Part shown: piece by piece, positions 31,933 to 40,534 of the stretch
Layout: each line of letters opens with the position of its first letter
Numbering within the stretch: position 1 is the stretch's first letter
DNA from: VXMO01 sp965219405
Lineage (GTDB): Bacteria; Chloroflexota; Dehalococcoidia; UBA6926
Length of the DNA: 64,000 bases
Direction: 5' to 3'
Assembly (NCBI GenBank): GCA_965219405.1
Contig: OZ244736.1
Coordinates: 620,001 to 684,000 of the forward strand
The notes under the pieces: model-generated
The model's input: the letters and a program-made list of their open reading frames with translations, nothing else
Databases searched by the model: none
Told to the model about the DNA's origin: nothing
Position numbers and translations under genes: made by a program

Positions 31933-33252
31933 TCAACTGCGCGTCCCGCTTGACTCCGGCTCCGGCGGGATGATGACACGGCCACGCGGGCGCACGATCC
32001 CCGGCCTCGGCAGAACGATGAAAACGAGTACCATCGCGGCCAGGCTGAACGCCGCGAACATCAGGAAACCGTTCTGCATCCCGCCCAGGTACTCATCCGA
32101 CAAAGTCGCCACATACGGCGCAACTGAGACTGCCATCGCCGTCACCGCCCACAGGAATCCCTGTGCCGCTCCAAACGCCCGCCGCCCGAAATAGGTCGCC
32201 AAAAGCGCCGGCTGCAGCACGATAATCGCCCCAAATCCCGGGGAGAACGCGACAAAGAACAGGATCAGATACCAGTTCGCCTCCGGCCTGCTGAGCGCAA
32301 ACGCCGCGATGCCGACTGCCTGCAGGAATGTCGCAATAACCGCCCCCCGCCGCGGGTCCATCTTATCGGCCAACCAACCGCCGCCAACTCGCCCCACAAT
32401 CGTGATCAGCGCCATTGCCCCCACCGCGTCCGCCGCCGCCAGCCGTGAATAGCCGGCGTCTTCCATAAACGGCGCTTGGTGGATCTGCAGAGAGCCAATC
32501 GGCCAGAACGAAAGAAACATCAGCATGGACAGGAACCAGAACGTTGGCGTTCGAAGAACCTGTGTGAATGTCAGCCCGAACAGAACCGGCCCCTGCAGCG
32601 CGCCGGAGGCGTCCGCACCCTCCGCCTCGTCCCCGTCGGGGCGCATCCCGTGGTCCTCCGGTGTTCGCCGCAGTACGAACGCCATCGGCAACAGGACGAC
32701 AATCACGATGGCTGCCATGAGGAAGAACGAGTCCCGCCACCCGATAGCCTCCATCACGTAAAGTGACGGACGTGTCAGAATACCGCCTGCCCCCAGCCCG
32801 ACCACCGTGATCCCCACCGCCCGGCCACGCATTCGATTGAACCAATTGACCACGGCAGACACACCGCCCGCAAAGAACACAATCGGCCCCAGCCCGGACA
32901 GCGTCAGGCCGACATACAGGTGCCACGGGTCCGTCATCACGCCCATGATCGCGAACCCCGCCGCCCCCAGGATCATGCCCCCGCCGACCACCGGCTTTGG
33001 CCCCCACTTGTCAAAGACCCCGCCCAGGATTGGCGACAGTGCCGCGCCCACGACGGTCGCTACGATAAACGCCGGTTCGATGGCCGCGCCCACATCCGGG
33101 ATGTCCTCGCGGATTGGAGTCACAAACAGTGTGAAGTCATAGAAGAAGAAGCCGCTGTAAATGAAAGCGACCATAAATGCGGCCAAAACGATCCACCAGC
33201 CGTAGAAGACTGTCGTTGGCGAGGGCACACGAAATCCGCTGAGTTGTTGCAT
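31933..33252 (-). CDS. MFS transporter, OFA/MCT type
   Basis: 439 residues from ATG at 33252; ATG 33291 would add 13 residues and cannot be excluded. Twelve helices, opening VFYGWWIVLAAFMVAFIYSG, the FYGWW signature of oxalate/formate antiporter and monocarboxylate-type members. Loop motif GGVFDKWGPKPVVGGG follows helix 2 and RMRGRAVGITVVGLGAGGI follows helix 4; a long acidic loop (DEAEGADASG) separates the halves. Likely carries a small carboxylate. Convergent with the MFS gene before it and divergent from two close paralogues after it. Confidence 0.85.
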   Translation of the reverse strand: MQQLSGFRVPSPTTVFYGWWIVLAAFMVAFIYSGFFFYDFTLFVTPIREDIPDVGAAIEPAFIVATVVGAALSPILGGVFDKWGPKPVVGGGMILGAAGFAIMGVMTDPWHLYVGLTLSGLGPIVFFAGGVSAVVNWFNRMRGRAVGITVVGLGAGGILTRPSLYVMEAIGWRDSFFLMAAIVIVVLLPMAFVLRRTPEDHGMRPDGDEAEGADASGALQGPVLFGLTFTQVLRTPTFWFLSMLMFLSFWPIGSLQIHQAPFMEDAGYSRLAAADAVGAMALITIVGRVGGGWLADKMDPRRGAVIATFLQAVGIAAFALSRPEANWYLILFFVAFSPGFGAIIVLQPALLATYFGRRAFGAAQGFLWAVTAMAVSVAPYVATLSDEYLGGMQNGFLMFAAFSLAAMVLVFIVLPRPGIVRPRGRVIIPPEPESSGTRS

Positions 33253-33384
33253 TCCTGATCGTCCTGTGCGTACGTCCGAAAAACGCCGCATCTTCCCGAT
33301 CAGGCGAACCGCGGCCCATATAGCCTAGCATCCTGTTTCTGACTGCGCCGAGAACGCTGGATCGCGGCAGGCAAAACTCCAAAA

Positions 33385-33450
33385 GCCCTCCATGCCGGAA
33401 CGCGGCGGACCAACTTCTGAAACACGCCATACCGGATCGCGAACTGAGAA
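33385..33450. repeat. About 60-bp dispersed repeat, copy 2
   Basis: ATGCCGGAACGCGGCGGACC at the left and CCGGATCGCGAACTGAGAA at the right match the copies at 20703 and 44980. It lies in the gap between two divergent MFS genes, immediately upstream of the plus-strand gene's promoter. Confidence 0.6.
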
Positions 33451-33474
33451 AATAAACGGGCGTACCATAGATAA

Positions 33475-34878
33475 ATGACATCCCCCAACGGTGCGCAGCC
33501 CCCCGCTGGTTACATAACGCGAAAGAAGCCAAAGATCTTCTACGGTTGGTGGATTGTTATCGCCGCGGTCTTCCTCAATATCGTCTTTGGCGGAATCCTC
33601 TTCTACGGCTTCACCCTCGTCCTTGATCCCATCACAGAAGAGATGAACTGGACCAAGACGCAGGTAACCGCCGCCTACCCCATCATGGGCGTCGTCATTG
33701 CTATCCTCGCCCCGCTTCTCGGCTCATGGTTTGACAAGGTTGGCCCGAGGCCGCTCCTCTTCTTCGGCTTGTCCGGCCTTGGCTTCAGCCTCATCATGCT
33801 TCACTCCGTGGACAGCCTTATCTGGTTCTATGTGTGGTTCTCAATGGCCAATGCCAGCTCTGTCGGCATGTGGATGGCTGTCGGCCCCACGGTGGCCAAC
33901 TGGTTTGTGCGGAAACGAGGCCGCGCCATCGGCATCTACTCCCTCGGATTCGCCTTCGCCGGATTCATGGCCCCGCCTTTCCTCTGGCTCGTCGATGGAG
34001 TCGACTACGGCTGGCTCGTCTTTGCCGGCGTCGGCTGGCGAGACGCCTTTCTGGTGGCAGGCGTGATTTTCCTCGTCATGATGCCCTTCGCGGTGTTCAT
34101 CATCCAGCACCGGCCCGAAAACCGCGGACTCTACCCGGACGGCGCGGACGAGCCGCCTGCTGAGGCCTCGATGTCATCCGGCGCCCAGATCTCCGACGAT
34201 GTCGAGATCAATTCCACGGCAACGCAGGCGCTCAAAACACGGGCCTTCTGGCTCCTGGCAGTCGGGTCCGCGTTCGGGTTCCTGGCGATTGCCACCCTGC
34301 AGGTTCACTGGGTGCCGTATCTAGGCAGCACGGGATTCTCACGTGAGACGGCGGCCTTGTACCTGAGCCTGCTGCCACTGAGCACGGTCATGGGTCGACT
34401 TACGTTTGGATTCCTGGCTGATTGGGCAGACAAGAGAAAAGTGACCGCCCTCGCCTTTGGAATCCAGGCCTGCGCCATCTTCACCCTCGCCTGGGTCGAT
34501 GAATCCCGCACGTGGAGCATCCTGCTCTTCCTGTTCTTCTGGGGCTTCGGCTTTGGAGGCACGGTTGTCACACGAATGGCGTTGCAGGGCTACCTCTTTG
34601 GACGCAACTCCTTCGGCGCGCTCCAGGGAATGCTCTCCATGACCAGCGAGGCCGGTTTCGCCCTCGCTCCCGTCATCGCAAGCATCGTCTTTGAAAGCCT
34701 GGGCACCTATCGCCCCGCCTTCCTCGCCTTCGCCTTCCTCTGCTTCATGTCCGTTCCGATCACCCTCTTAATCAGACGGCCTGGTCTGGCCGCAAGAGGA
34801 TTCGCCCCGGTTACCCGCCCAGACGAAGCCGAAGAAGCTGCCGACAAGGACCCCGCCCCAGTACCGCCCCCACGATAG
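33475..34878 (+). CDS. MFS transporter, OFA/MCT type, tandem paralogue 1
   Basis: 467 residues, 12 helices. Starts with TRKKPKIFYGWWIVIAAVFL, FYGWW again, with GSWFDKVGPRPLLFFG after helix 2, RKRGRAIGIYSLGFAFAG after helix 4, and MALQGYLFGRNSFGALQG in helix 10-11. Very similar to the next gene over its whole length, so the two arose by tandem duplication. Upstream bases also match: GGGCGTACCATAGATAA precedes this ATG and GGGCGTACCATGGGTAA the next. With TACCAT six bases from the ATG and no SD, the transcript is probably leaderless. Confidence 0.87.
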   Translation: MTSPNGAQPPAGYITRKKPKIFYGWWIVIAAVFLNIVFGGILFYGFTLVLDPITEEMNWTKTQVTAAYPIMGVVIAILAPLLGSWFDKVGPRPLLFFGLSGLGFSLIMLHSVDSLIWFYVWFSMANASSVGMWMAVGPTVANWFVRKRGRAIGIYSLGFAFAGFMAPPFLWLVDGVDYGWLVFAGVGWRDAFLVAGVIFLVMMPFAVFIIQHRPENRGLYPDGADEPPAEASMSSGAQISDDVEINSTATQALKTRAFWLLAVGSAFGFLAIATLQVHWVPYLGSTGFSRETAALYLSLLPLSTVMGRLTFGFLADWADKRKVTALAFGIQACAIFTLAWVDESRTWSILLFLFFWGFGFGGTVVTRMALQGYLFGRNSFGALQGMLSMTSEAGFALAPVIASIVFESLGTYRPAFLAFAFLCFMSVPITLLIRRPGLAARGFAPVTRPDEAEEAADKDPAPVPPPR

Positions 34879-34941
34879 TCCCCCCGTATGCGACGCCACT
34901 AATCCTCGTACTGGGGGAAATAGGGGGCGTACCATGGGTAA

Positions 34942-36336
34942 ATGTCCCTTCTGAACGGTGCATCTCTGCGGGGCGGAAACATAACACGCAAAAAGCCGCG
35001 TATCTTCTACGGCTGGTGGATTGTCATCGCCGCCGTCATCCTGAACATCCTGCAAGGCGGCATCCTGTTCTACGGTTTCACTCTTGTGTTGGGCCCGGTC
35101 ACGGAGGAAATGGGATGGACCAAGACCCAGTTGACCATCGCGTATCCCATCATGGGCGTTGTCATTGGCGTGTTCTCGCCGTTCCTGGGCGGGCTATTTG
35201 ACCGGGTCGGACCCCGGCCCCTGATTGGCGGGGGCATGGTCATCGTCGCTGTGAGCATGATTATGCTCCACGACGTTCAGAGCCTTCCCATGTTCTATCT
35301 GTGGTTCTCACTGCTGAACCTCGGCTCCATGGGAATCTGGCTTTCCGTCGGGCCCACGGTGGCCAACTGGTTCGTGCGCGCTCGAGGCCGCGCGCTCGGG
35401 ACCTATTCGCTGGGATTTGCGCTGGCCGGGCTCATTGCCCCGCCTCTGTACTGGCTAATCGACGGCGGGGTTATCCTCGGATTTGAATTTGATGGCCTGG
35501 GGTGGCGGGACACCTTCTTCATTCTTGGCGTGATGTTCCTGTGCCTTATGCCGATCACCATTCTCATCTTTCGCCACCGGCCCGAGAACATGGGCCTTTA
35601 TCCGGATGGCGCTGATTATCCCCCGTTAGAGGTCAGCCCGGGTGCGGAGATGTCAGACGATGCCGAGATGACCACGACGGCCATGCAGGCGCTGCGTTCC
35701 CAGGCCTTCTGGTTGATGGCGATCTGTTCAGGCCTCACATTCCTGACGATTGCGACCTTGACCGTGCATTGGGTGCCCTACATGGGCAGCGTCGGCATGG
35801 AGCGTGAGGCCGCAGCATTCTTCTTGCCGCTGCTGCCGCTTGGAACAGTGCTGGGTCGGATCACGTTCGGGTTCCTCGCCGATATGTTTGACAAGAAGCG
35901 CATCACGGCGCTTGCGTTCTGCGTGCAGGCGGTGGCCGTGCTCATGCTTTCCCAGGTCGATGCCGCGCGCGAGTGGACGCTCTTCGTTTTCCTCGTATTG
36001 TGGGGGTTCGGTTTCGGAGGAACGATCGTCTCCCGGATGGCGCTTCAGGGCTATCTCTTTGGCCGCAACTCCTTCGGAGCGCTGCAGGGCATGTTGTCGA
36101 TGACCACTGAGGCGGGCTTTGCGTTGTCGCCACTCCTCGCGAGCATCGTGTTTGAAGACCTGGGCACTTACCGTCCGCTGTTCCTGGGATTCGCGTTTTT
36201 GGCCCTCATCGCCGCGCCATTGACGATGCTCATCCGCCGTCCCACGCCTCAATTTGCCATCGGATACGCGACGGCCCAGTCTGCTGACGGCGAGCCGGAA
36301 ACGCCCGCCCCGGTGGCCACCCGCGAAGACGCCTAG
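34942..36336 (+). CDS. MFS transporter, OFA/MCT type, tandem paralogue 2
   Basis: 464 residues, 12 helices, plainly paralogous to the preceding protein (TRKKPRIFYGWWIVIAAVIL; FDRVGPRPLIGGG; RARGRALGTYSLGFALAG; MALQGYLFGRNSFGALQG). Differences are concentrated in helices 1-3, the central acidic loop and the C-terminal tail, which may mean a different substrate. It has its own duplicated upstream element (TACCAT at 34930-34935). Its stop overlaps the stop of the convergent cupin gene by 4 bases. Confidence 0.87.
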   Translation: MSLLNGASLRGGNITRKKPRIFYGWWIVIAAVILNILQGGILFYGFTLVLGPVTEEMGWTKTQLTIAYPIMGVVIGVFSPFLGGLFDRVGPRPLIGGGMVIVAVSMIMLHDVQSLPMFYLWFSLLNLGSMGIWLSVGPTVANWFVRARGRALGTYSLGFALAGLIAPPLYWLIDGGVILGFEFDGLGWRDTFFILGVMFLCLMPITILIFRHRPENMGLYPDGADYPPLEVSPGAEMSDDAEMTTTAMQALRSQAFWLMAICSGLTFLTIATLTVHWVPYMGSVGMEREAAAFFLPLLPLGTVLGRITFGFLADMFDKKRITALAFCVQAVAVLMLSQVDAAREWTLFVFLVLWGFGFGGTIVSRMALQGYLFGRNSFGALQGMLSMTTEAGFALSPLLASIVFEDLGTYRPLFLGFAFLALIAAPLTMLIRRPTPQFAIGYATAQSADGEPETPAPVATREDA

Positions 36337-36917
36337 TAATGATCCTCGTAGTGATCGTTGGCGAGTGACCGCGTATGGCGGCGCGTGTCGTAGACATACC
36401 GCTGCGGATCATCCGGGCCGGACGCGAGAAGCATGAGCACGACCGCCGGCATCGATGACGTGACCTCCGTCGAGTGGATGTCCATCTCCGGCGGCATGAT
36501 TGCCGTCACGTCGCCCGGCTTGAGCCGCCGTCGCGTCGTGCGTTTGATCACGGAGCCGTCGTCCGCCTTCTCAGGATCCGGCACGTATGAGACCTCCCGC
36601 CCCGCGCCCTGGTAGATGCCCGCCAGTCCCCAGCGCGCCCCGTGGTCGTGAATGGGCGTCTTGTGCTTGGGTGGGATCACGGAAACCACCAGGCTCAGGG
36701 AGCGATCCGCCGAGCGGAAGAGCACCCACCGACTGACGTCATTCGGGGGAGTCTCCCTGTATTCGTCGGGCAGAAAATCCTCCATCAACAAGTGCCGGAA
36801 GGGATCGAGCGTCCTCCGAATCAGCCCCACGGGATCCGCCACGCTCACGGCGACACCCCCCAGCTGCCCAAGGAACGTCCCGAGCGCGGGATGGTCGACA
36901 CGTAGATCAGAAGTCAC
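36333..36917 (-). CDS. Cupin, cysteine-dioxygenase-like
   Basis: 194 residues from GTG at 36917. The central cupin barrel carries PKHKTPIHDHGARWGLAGIY (metal-binding His-x-His with surroundings like those of cysteine dioxygenases) and the second motif GDVTAIMPPEMDIHSTE with the third His. The N-terminal 60 residues are helical, and the predicted fold matches the cysteine-dioxygenase/COG5553 group that oxidises thiols with Fe(II). The substrate cannot be fixed. The C-terminus ends in an acidic/His stretch (NDHYEDHY). It ends convergently on the MFS gene and lies downstream of dnaK with a 21-base gap. Confidence 0.75.
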   Translation of the reverse strand: MTSDLRVDHPALGTFLGQLGGVAVSVADPVGLIRRTLDPFRHLLMEDFLPDEYRETPPNDVSRWVLFRSADRSLSLVVSVIPPKHKTPIHDHGARWGLAGIYQGAGREVSYVPDPEKADDGSVIKRTTRRRLKPGDVTAIMPPEMDIHSTEVTSSMPAVVLMLLASGPDDPQRYVYDTRRHTRSLANDHYEDHY

Positions 36918-36938
36918 GGTACGAACCGGTCTCGATGC

Positions 36939-38834
36939 CTACACCTCGCGGAACTCGCCTTCAACCGTCTCCGAATCGTCGGCGGATGCCTCGCCGCTCG
37001 CGCCATTCGCGCCGCCTGCGTCCGCGCCTTGTTGCGCGTACATAGACTGCCCGATTTCCTGCACGAGTCTGGTCAACTCCTCTGTCAGTGTACGCAGTTG
37101 CTCCGCAGGCGCATTTTGCTCCAGCGCCTGCCGCACCTCCGTCACCTTGGCCTGCACGCGGTCCCGGACATCATCTGTAATGGCTTCCTTGTGCTCTTCA
37201 AGCAGCCGTTCTGCGGCGTAGGCTGCGGAGTCCGCCGTATTGCGAATCTCCACCTCCTCGCGGCGTTGGGCGTCCTCCGTCGCGTGCGCCTCCGCGTCCT
37301 TCGTCATCTGCTCGATTTCATCGCTGCTCAGACCGCTCCCGGCCTGGATGACGATCTTCTGCTCGCGGTTCGTCGCCTGGTCCTTGGCGTTCACGTTCAG
37401 GATGCCGTTCGCGTCGATGTCGAACGTCACCTCAATCTGCGGCATCCCGCGCGGCGAGGGCGGAATACCGTCCAGCATGAACCGACCCAGCGACTTGTCA
37501 TCGCTGGCCATTGAACGCTCGCCCTGCAGCACGTGGATCTCCACGCTGGTCTGTCCGTCCGCCGCCGTCGAGAACGTCTGGCTCTTGGATGTCGGAATCG
37601 TTGTATTGCGCGGAATGATGGGAGTCGCTACCCCGCCCAGTGTCTCGATACCGAGTGAAAGCGGTGTTACATCCAGCAGCAGCAGGTCCTGCACGTCACC
37701 GGTCAGAACGCCGGCCTGGATTGCCGCGCCGGCGGCGACGGCCTCATCAGGGTTAACGGAGCGATTGGGCTCCTTCTGGAAAATCTGCGTAACCTTCTCC
37801 TGGATTGCCGGCATCCGCGTCTGGCCGCCGACGAGGATCACCTCATTCACCTGCCCTGCGGACAGCCCGGCGTCCTCCAACGCCTGGCGGCATGGCCCGG
37901 CTGTGCGCTCAACCAGCGCTGCGGTCAGGGATTCCAGTTGCGCCCGTGTCAGCGTCATTGCAAGGTGCTTCGGGCCCGACGCGTCCGCTGTGATGAACGG
38001 CAGATTCAGTTCCGTCTGTGTGACCGTGGACAACTCGAGCTTGCCTCGCTCCGCCGCCTCGCGGAGACGCTGCATCGCGCTCCGGTCCGACCGCAGGTCA
38101 ATGCCTTCCTGCTTGAGGAACTCATCGATCATCCAGTCGACGATGGCGTTATCGAAATCGTCCCCGCCCAGGTGCGTGTCGCCTGCCGTCGACCGTACGT
38201 GGAACGTCCCCTCGCCAATCTCGAGGATGGAGATGTCAAACGTCCCGCCGCCGAGGTCGAAGACGGCGATGACCTCCTCGCCCTTCTTGTCCAGACCATA
38301 GGCCAGCGAGGACGCTGTCGGCTCATTGATGATCCGAAGCACGTTGAGACCCGCGATGGTGCCCGCGTCCTTGGTCGCCTGTCGCTGGCTGTCGTTGAAA
38401 TACGCCGGCACCGTGATGACGGCATCCGTCACCGTCTCGCCCAGGTACGCCTCCGCATCCGCCTTGAGCTTCTGCAGGATCATCGCGGAGATTTCCTGCG
38501 GGCTGAACTGGTTGTCGCCCATGGTGACGCGCACGTCTCCGTTTGGCGCGGCTGCGACGGGGTAGGGCACCAACTTTGTGTCCTGCTGCACGTCTGCCTC
38601 ATTGTGCTTGCGCCCGATGAACCGCTTGACGCTGAATATCGTCTGGTCCGGGTTTGTCACCCCCTGCCGCTTGGCGACAAGCCCAACGAGCCTCTCGCCG
38701 TTCTTGTTGAGCGCCACAACCGACGGCGTCAGCCGATTGCCCTCCGGCGTTGGGATCACCGTCCCCTCGCCGCCCTCCATGACCGCGACAACGCTATTTG
38801 TCGTTCCCAGGTCGATTCCGATTGCCCGTGCCAT
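36939..38834 (-). CDS. dnaK: Chaperone DnaK (Hsp70)
   Basis: 631 residues, full length. The ATPase domain begins IGIDLGTTNSVVAVMEGG and contains IINEPTASSLAYGLDK and VFDLGGGTFDISIL; the substrate-binding domain follows from about residue 385 (DVTPLSLGIETLGGV) and the helical lid runs to the C-terminus, ending in an acidic GEFREV. Folds and protects proteins with GrpE and a DnaJ that is not in this window. Third gene of hrcA-grpE-dnaK, with AAGGAG before the ATG, so under heat-shock control by the CIRCE operator at 40347. Confidence 0.98.
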   Translation of the reverse strand: MARAIGIDLGTTNSVVAVMEGGEGTVIPTPEGNRLTPSVVALNKNGERLVGLVAKRQGVTNPDQTIFSVKRFIGRKHNEADVQQDTKLVPYPVAAAPNGDVRVTMGDNQFSPQEISAMILQKLKADAEAYLGETVTDAVITVPAYFNDSQRQATKDAGTIAGLNVLRIINEPTASSLAYGLDKKGEEVIAVFDLGGGTFDISILEIGEGTFHVRSTAGDTHLGGDDFDNAIVDWMIDEFLKQEGIDLRSDRSAMQRLREAAERGKLELSTVTQTELNLPFITADASGPKHLAMTLTRAQLESLTAALVERTAGPCRQALEDAGLSAGQVNEVILVGGQTRMPAIQEKVTQIFQKEPNRSVNPDEAVAAGAAIQAGVLTGDVQDLLLLDVTPLSLGIETLGGVATPIIPRNTTIPTSKSQTFSTAADGQTSVEIHVLQGERSMASDDKSLGRFMLDGIPPSPRGMPQIEVTFDIDANGILNVNAKDQATNREQKIVIQAGSGLSSDEIEQMTKDAEAHATEDAQRREEVEIRNTADSAAYAAERLLEEHKEAITDDVRDRVQAKVTEVRQALEQNAPAEQLRTLTEELTRLVQEIGQSMYAQQGADAGGANGASGEASADDSETVEGEFREV

Positions 38835-38875
38835 TCGTCTCGTGTCTCCTTATGTGGTTTCTGTCTTGTCTGCTG

Positions 38876-39454
38876 CTACTCGTCAATTGGCGCGTTGCCA
38901 GTATCAGATTCGTTGCTGCTTTCGCTGGAAGCGGAACCGTCTCCCACTTGCACCAGCGGCGGCCTCAGCACGCGGTCATGGAGCATGTATCCCTTCTGGA
39001 GCACCTGCACAATGCGCCCCTCCGGCCCCGGCACGCGTGAGATCGCCTCATGCAGATTCGGATCAAAGGCAGCCCCAGCCGCCTCGATCTCCGTCACCCC
39101 GCTCGATTCAAGCGTCCCCTGCAGCTTCCGGTAGATGAGCAGAATGCCCTCCACCCACGTCATACGCAGCATCGTGTCCGGTATGGACCCGAATGCCCGC
39201 TCCAGGTCGTCCACGCTGGACAGAAGCTGCATCAGCACCGGCACAGCTGCGTATTGGACTTCCGCCGAGTGCCGCTCTCCGGCGCGCCGCGAGAAATCAA
39301 CCGCGTCCGAATACGCGCGGTGATACCTGTCCTTCTCCGCTATCGCGTCAGCGAGTTGCGCCTGCAGCGATTCGAGTTCGGACTTCTCGCCGCCGCCGTC
39401 CTCGGCGTCCGGCTCCGCGACTCCCGAAGCGTCGTCTTTCCTCTCGTCAACCAT
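38876..39454 (-). CDS. grpE: GrpE nucleotide-exchange factor
   Basis: 192 residues. An acidic N-terminus is followed by a long coiled coil (LESLQAQLADAIAEKDRYHR, AYSDAVDFSRRAGER), then the four-helix region and the C-terminal beta domain with FDPNLHEAISRVPGPEG and VLQKGYMLHDRVLRPPLV. The usual NYRKR-type Dna K contact reads DFSRRAGER. It exchanges ADP for ATP on DnaK. Starts 3 bases after the hrcA stop and precedes dnaK by 41 bases. The Ser-rich acidic tail beyond position 170 is longer than common. Confidence 0.95.
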   Translation of the reverse strand: MVDERKDDASGVAEPDAEDGGGEKSELESLQAQLADAIAEKDRYHRAYSDAVDFSRRAGERHSAEVQYAAVPVLMQLLSSVDDLERAFGSIPDTMLRMTWVEGILLIYRKLQGTLESSGVTEIEAAGAAFDPNLHEAISRVPGPEGRIVQVLQKGYMLHDRVLRPPLVQVGDGSASSESSNESDTGNAPIDE

Positions 39455-39457
39455 GCT

Positions 39458-40255
39458 CTACACGTACTCCCTGTTCTGATAGACGGTGTCGAGTGTTCCC
39501 GCCATATTCGACAACAACTCTCCAAGGTATCGAACGGCCGGTATAGCCGCCGCGTAGTCCATCCGTGTCGGCCCCAGGGCCACGACTGCGCCACGTTGCC
39601 CGCTCACCTCCGCCGGGCCGTACGCGGACATGATCGCCGCATACGGATGCAAGAACGGCTCATTGTGCTCATTGCCGATGACGACCCGGAGGCCGCTCAT
39701 AGGCAGATCGTCCGTGTGGAGCGCAGGCGCAAGACGACCGCTCTCAACCGCGTCCAACAACTCTCGCACCATGTCGATCCGATCGATGAGCTCCGGCTGA
39801 TTCACAACCTGGCTGATGCCGTACACCACCGGCTCGTCCATCCCGTGTTCCGTGCGGCCCGGCAAGGGCGTCACGATGGCGAGCGCCTCAGACAACCGCG
39901 CCAACGTCGCAGCCGCAAGACGCGCCCAGAGGAAAACATCCTCGGACTCCACCTGGTGAAACTGGTGGCGAATCGTCTCCTGGCGGCTCGTGGGAACGTC
40001 GGACGACCGCAACAAAACTTCGACGTAGTACCGATACGCCCGTCCGGTCGGCGTCGCCCCCGCAGACGAGTGTGTGCGTTCTACATAACCCTCAGACTCA
40101 AGCTCGGCAAACGTGTTCCTCACTGTCGCCGAACTCATCTCGAGGTCGTGCCGCTCGACCAGCCCGCCCGAACTCACGGGCATCGCTGTCGCGATATATT
40201 GCTCCACCAGCAGCCGTAGCAACTCCGATTGCCGTTCCGCCAAATCTTGCGTCAT
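39458..40255 (-). CDS. hrcA: Heat-inducible transcription repressor HrcA
   Basis: 265 residues from ATG at 40255 (MTQDLAERQSELLRLLVEQY aligns with the standard HrcA start; a TTG at 40297 would add 14 residues). A winged helix with SSATVRNTFAELESEGYVER binds DNA; the GAF-like and dimerisation domains follow. HrcA represses the chaperone operon at normal temperature and releases it when misfolded protein occupies GroEL. Its operator lies 92 bases upstream, at 40347-40373. Order hrcA-grpE-dnaK on the minus strand is the Gram-positive/Chloroflexi pattern. Confidence 0.95.
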   Translation of the reverse strand: MTQDLAERQSELLRLLVEQYIATAMPVSSGGLVERHDLEMSSATVRNTFAELESEGYVERTHSSAGATPTGRAYRYYVEVLLRSSDVPTSRQETIRHQFHQVESEDVFLWARLAAATLARLSEALAIVTPLPGRTEHGMDEPVVYGISQVVNQPELIDRIDMVRELLDAVESGRLAPALHTDDLPMSGLRVVIGNEHNEPFLHPYAAIMSAYGPAEVSGQRGAVVALGPTRMDYAAAIPAVRYLGELLSNMAGTLDTVYQNREYV

Positions 40256-40346
40256 CCCTTTCACCGTTACTTCGTGAATTCTGTCACCACTGCGCAAGGG
40301 GGCTTTCGCGCACCTTTTTCATGGTCGTCACGCCCTTTGCGCCTCT

Positions 40347-40373
40347 TTAGCAGTCTCACTCTTTGACTGCTAA
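40347..40373. promoter_or_regulatory. CIRCE operator, variant with matched change in both arms
   Basis: Arms TTAGCAGTC (40347-40355) and GACTGCTAA (40365-40373) are perfectly complementary around a 9-base spacer, the exact geometry of the HrcA operator. The consensus arms are TTAGCACTC and GAGTGCTAA, so one base pair per arm has changed in step (C to G, and G to C), keeping the symmetry. It sits just downstream of the promoter of hrcA, where repressor binding would block transcription. Confidence 0.92.
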
Positions 40374-40382
40374 TTCTCGTTC

Positions 40383-40411
40383 AGACTACTCACGCACACT
40401 ACCCGTGTCAA
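40383..40411 (-). promoter_or_regulatory. Housekeeping promoter of the hrcA-grpE-dnaK operon
   Basis: On the minus strand TTGACA (40406-40411) is 17 bases from TAGTCT (40383-40388). Transcription would start around 40376, immediately next to the CIRCE operator, as in other HrcA-regulated operons. Confidence 0.75.
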
Positions 40412-40436
40412 GCCAATTCACCCCCTAAATCCCGCG

Positions 40437-40466
40437 TTGACCACCAATTGGCCTCGTTGCTAGAGT
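40437..40466 (+). promoter_or_regulatory. Divergent promoter for the metallo-hydrolase-fold gene
   Basis: TTGACC (40437-40442), 18 bases, TAGAGT (40461-40466). The transcript would begin near 40473. A 22-codon open frame starts at ATG 40476 (MRLLLPKIGQVVVARELV and on) and ends at 40544, overlapping the TTG start of the next gene, which could couple their translation. Confidence 0.5.
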
Positions 40467-40534
40467 GATACAGGCATGAGACTGCTGTTGCCGAAGATCG
40501 GCCAAGTGGTCGTAGCGCGGGAATTGGTGGCACA

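Noticed and set aside
37240..39134. Long plus-strand open frames (350-400 codons) opposite dnaK and grpE
   Set aside because: They are mirror frames caused by GC-rich codons of highly conserved genes; they have no recognisable domains and start without ribosome-binding sites. The same applies to long frames opposite amt (48878-49996) and prfA (60057-60662).
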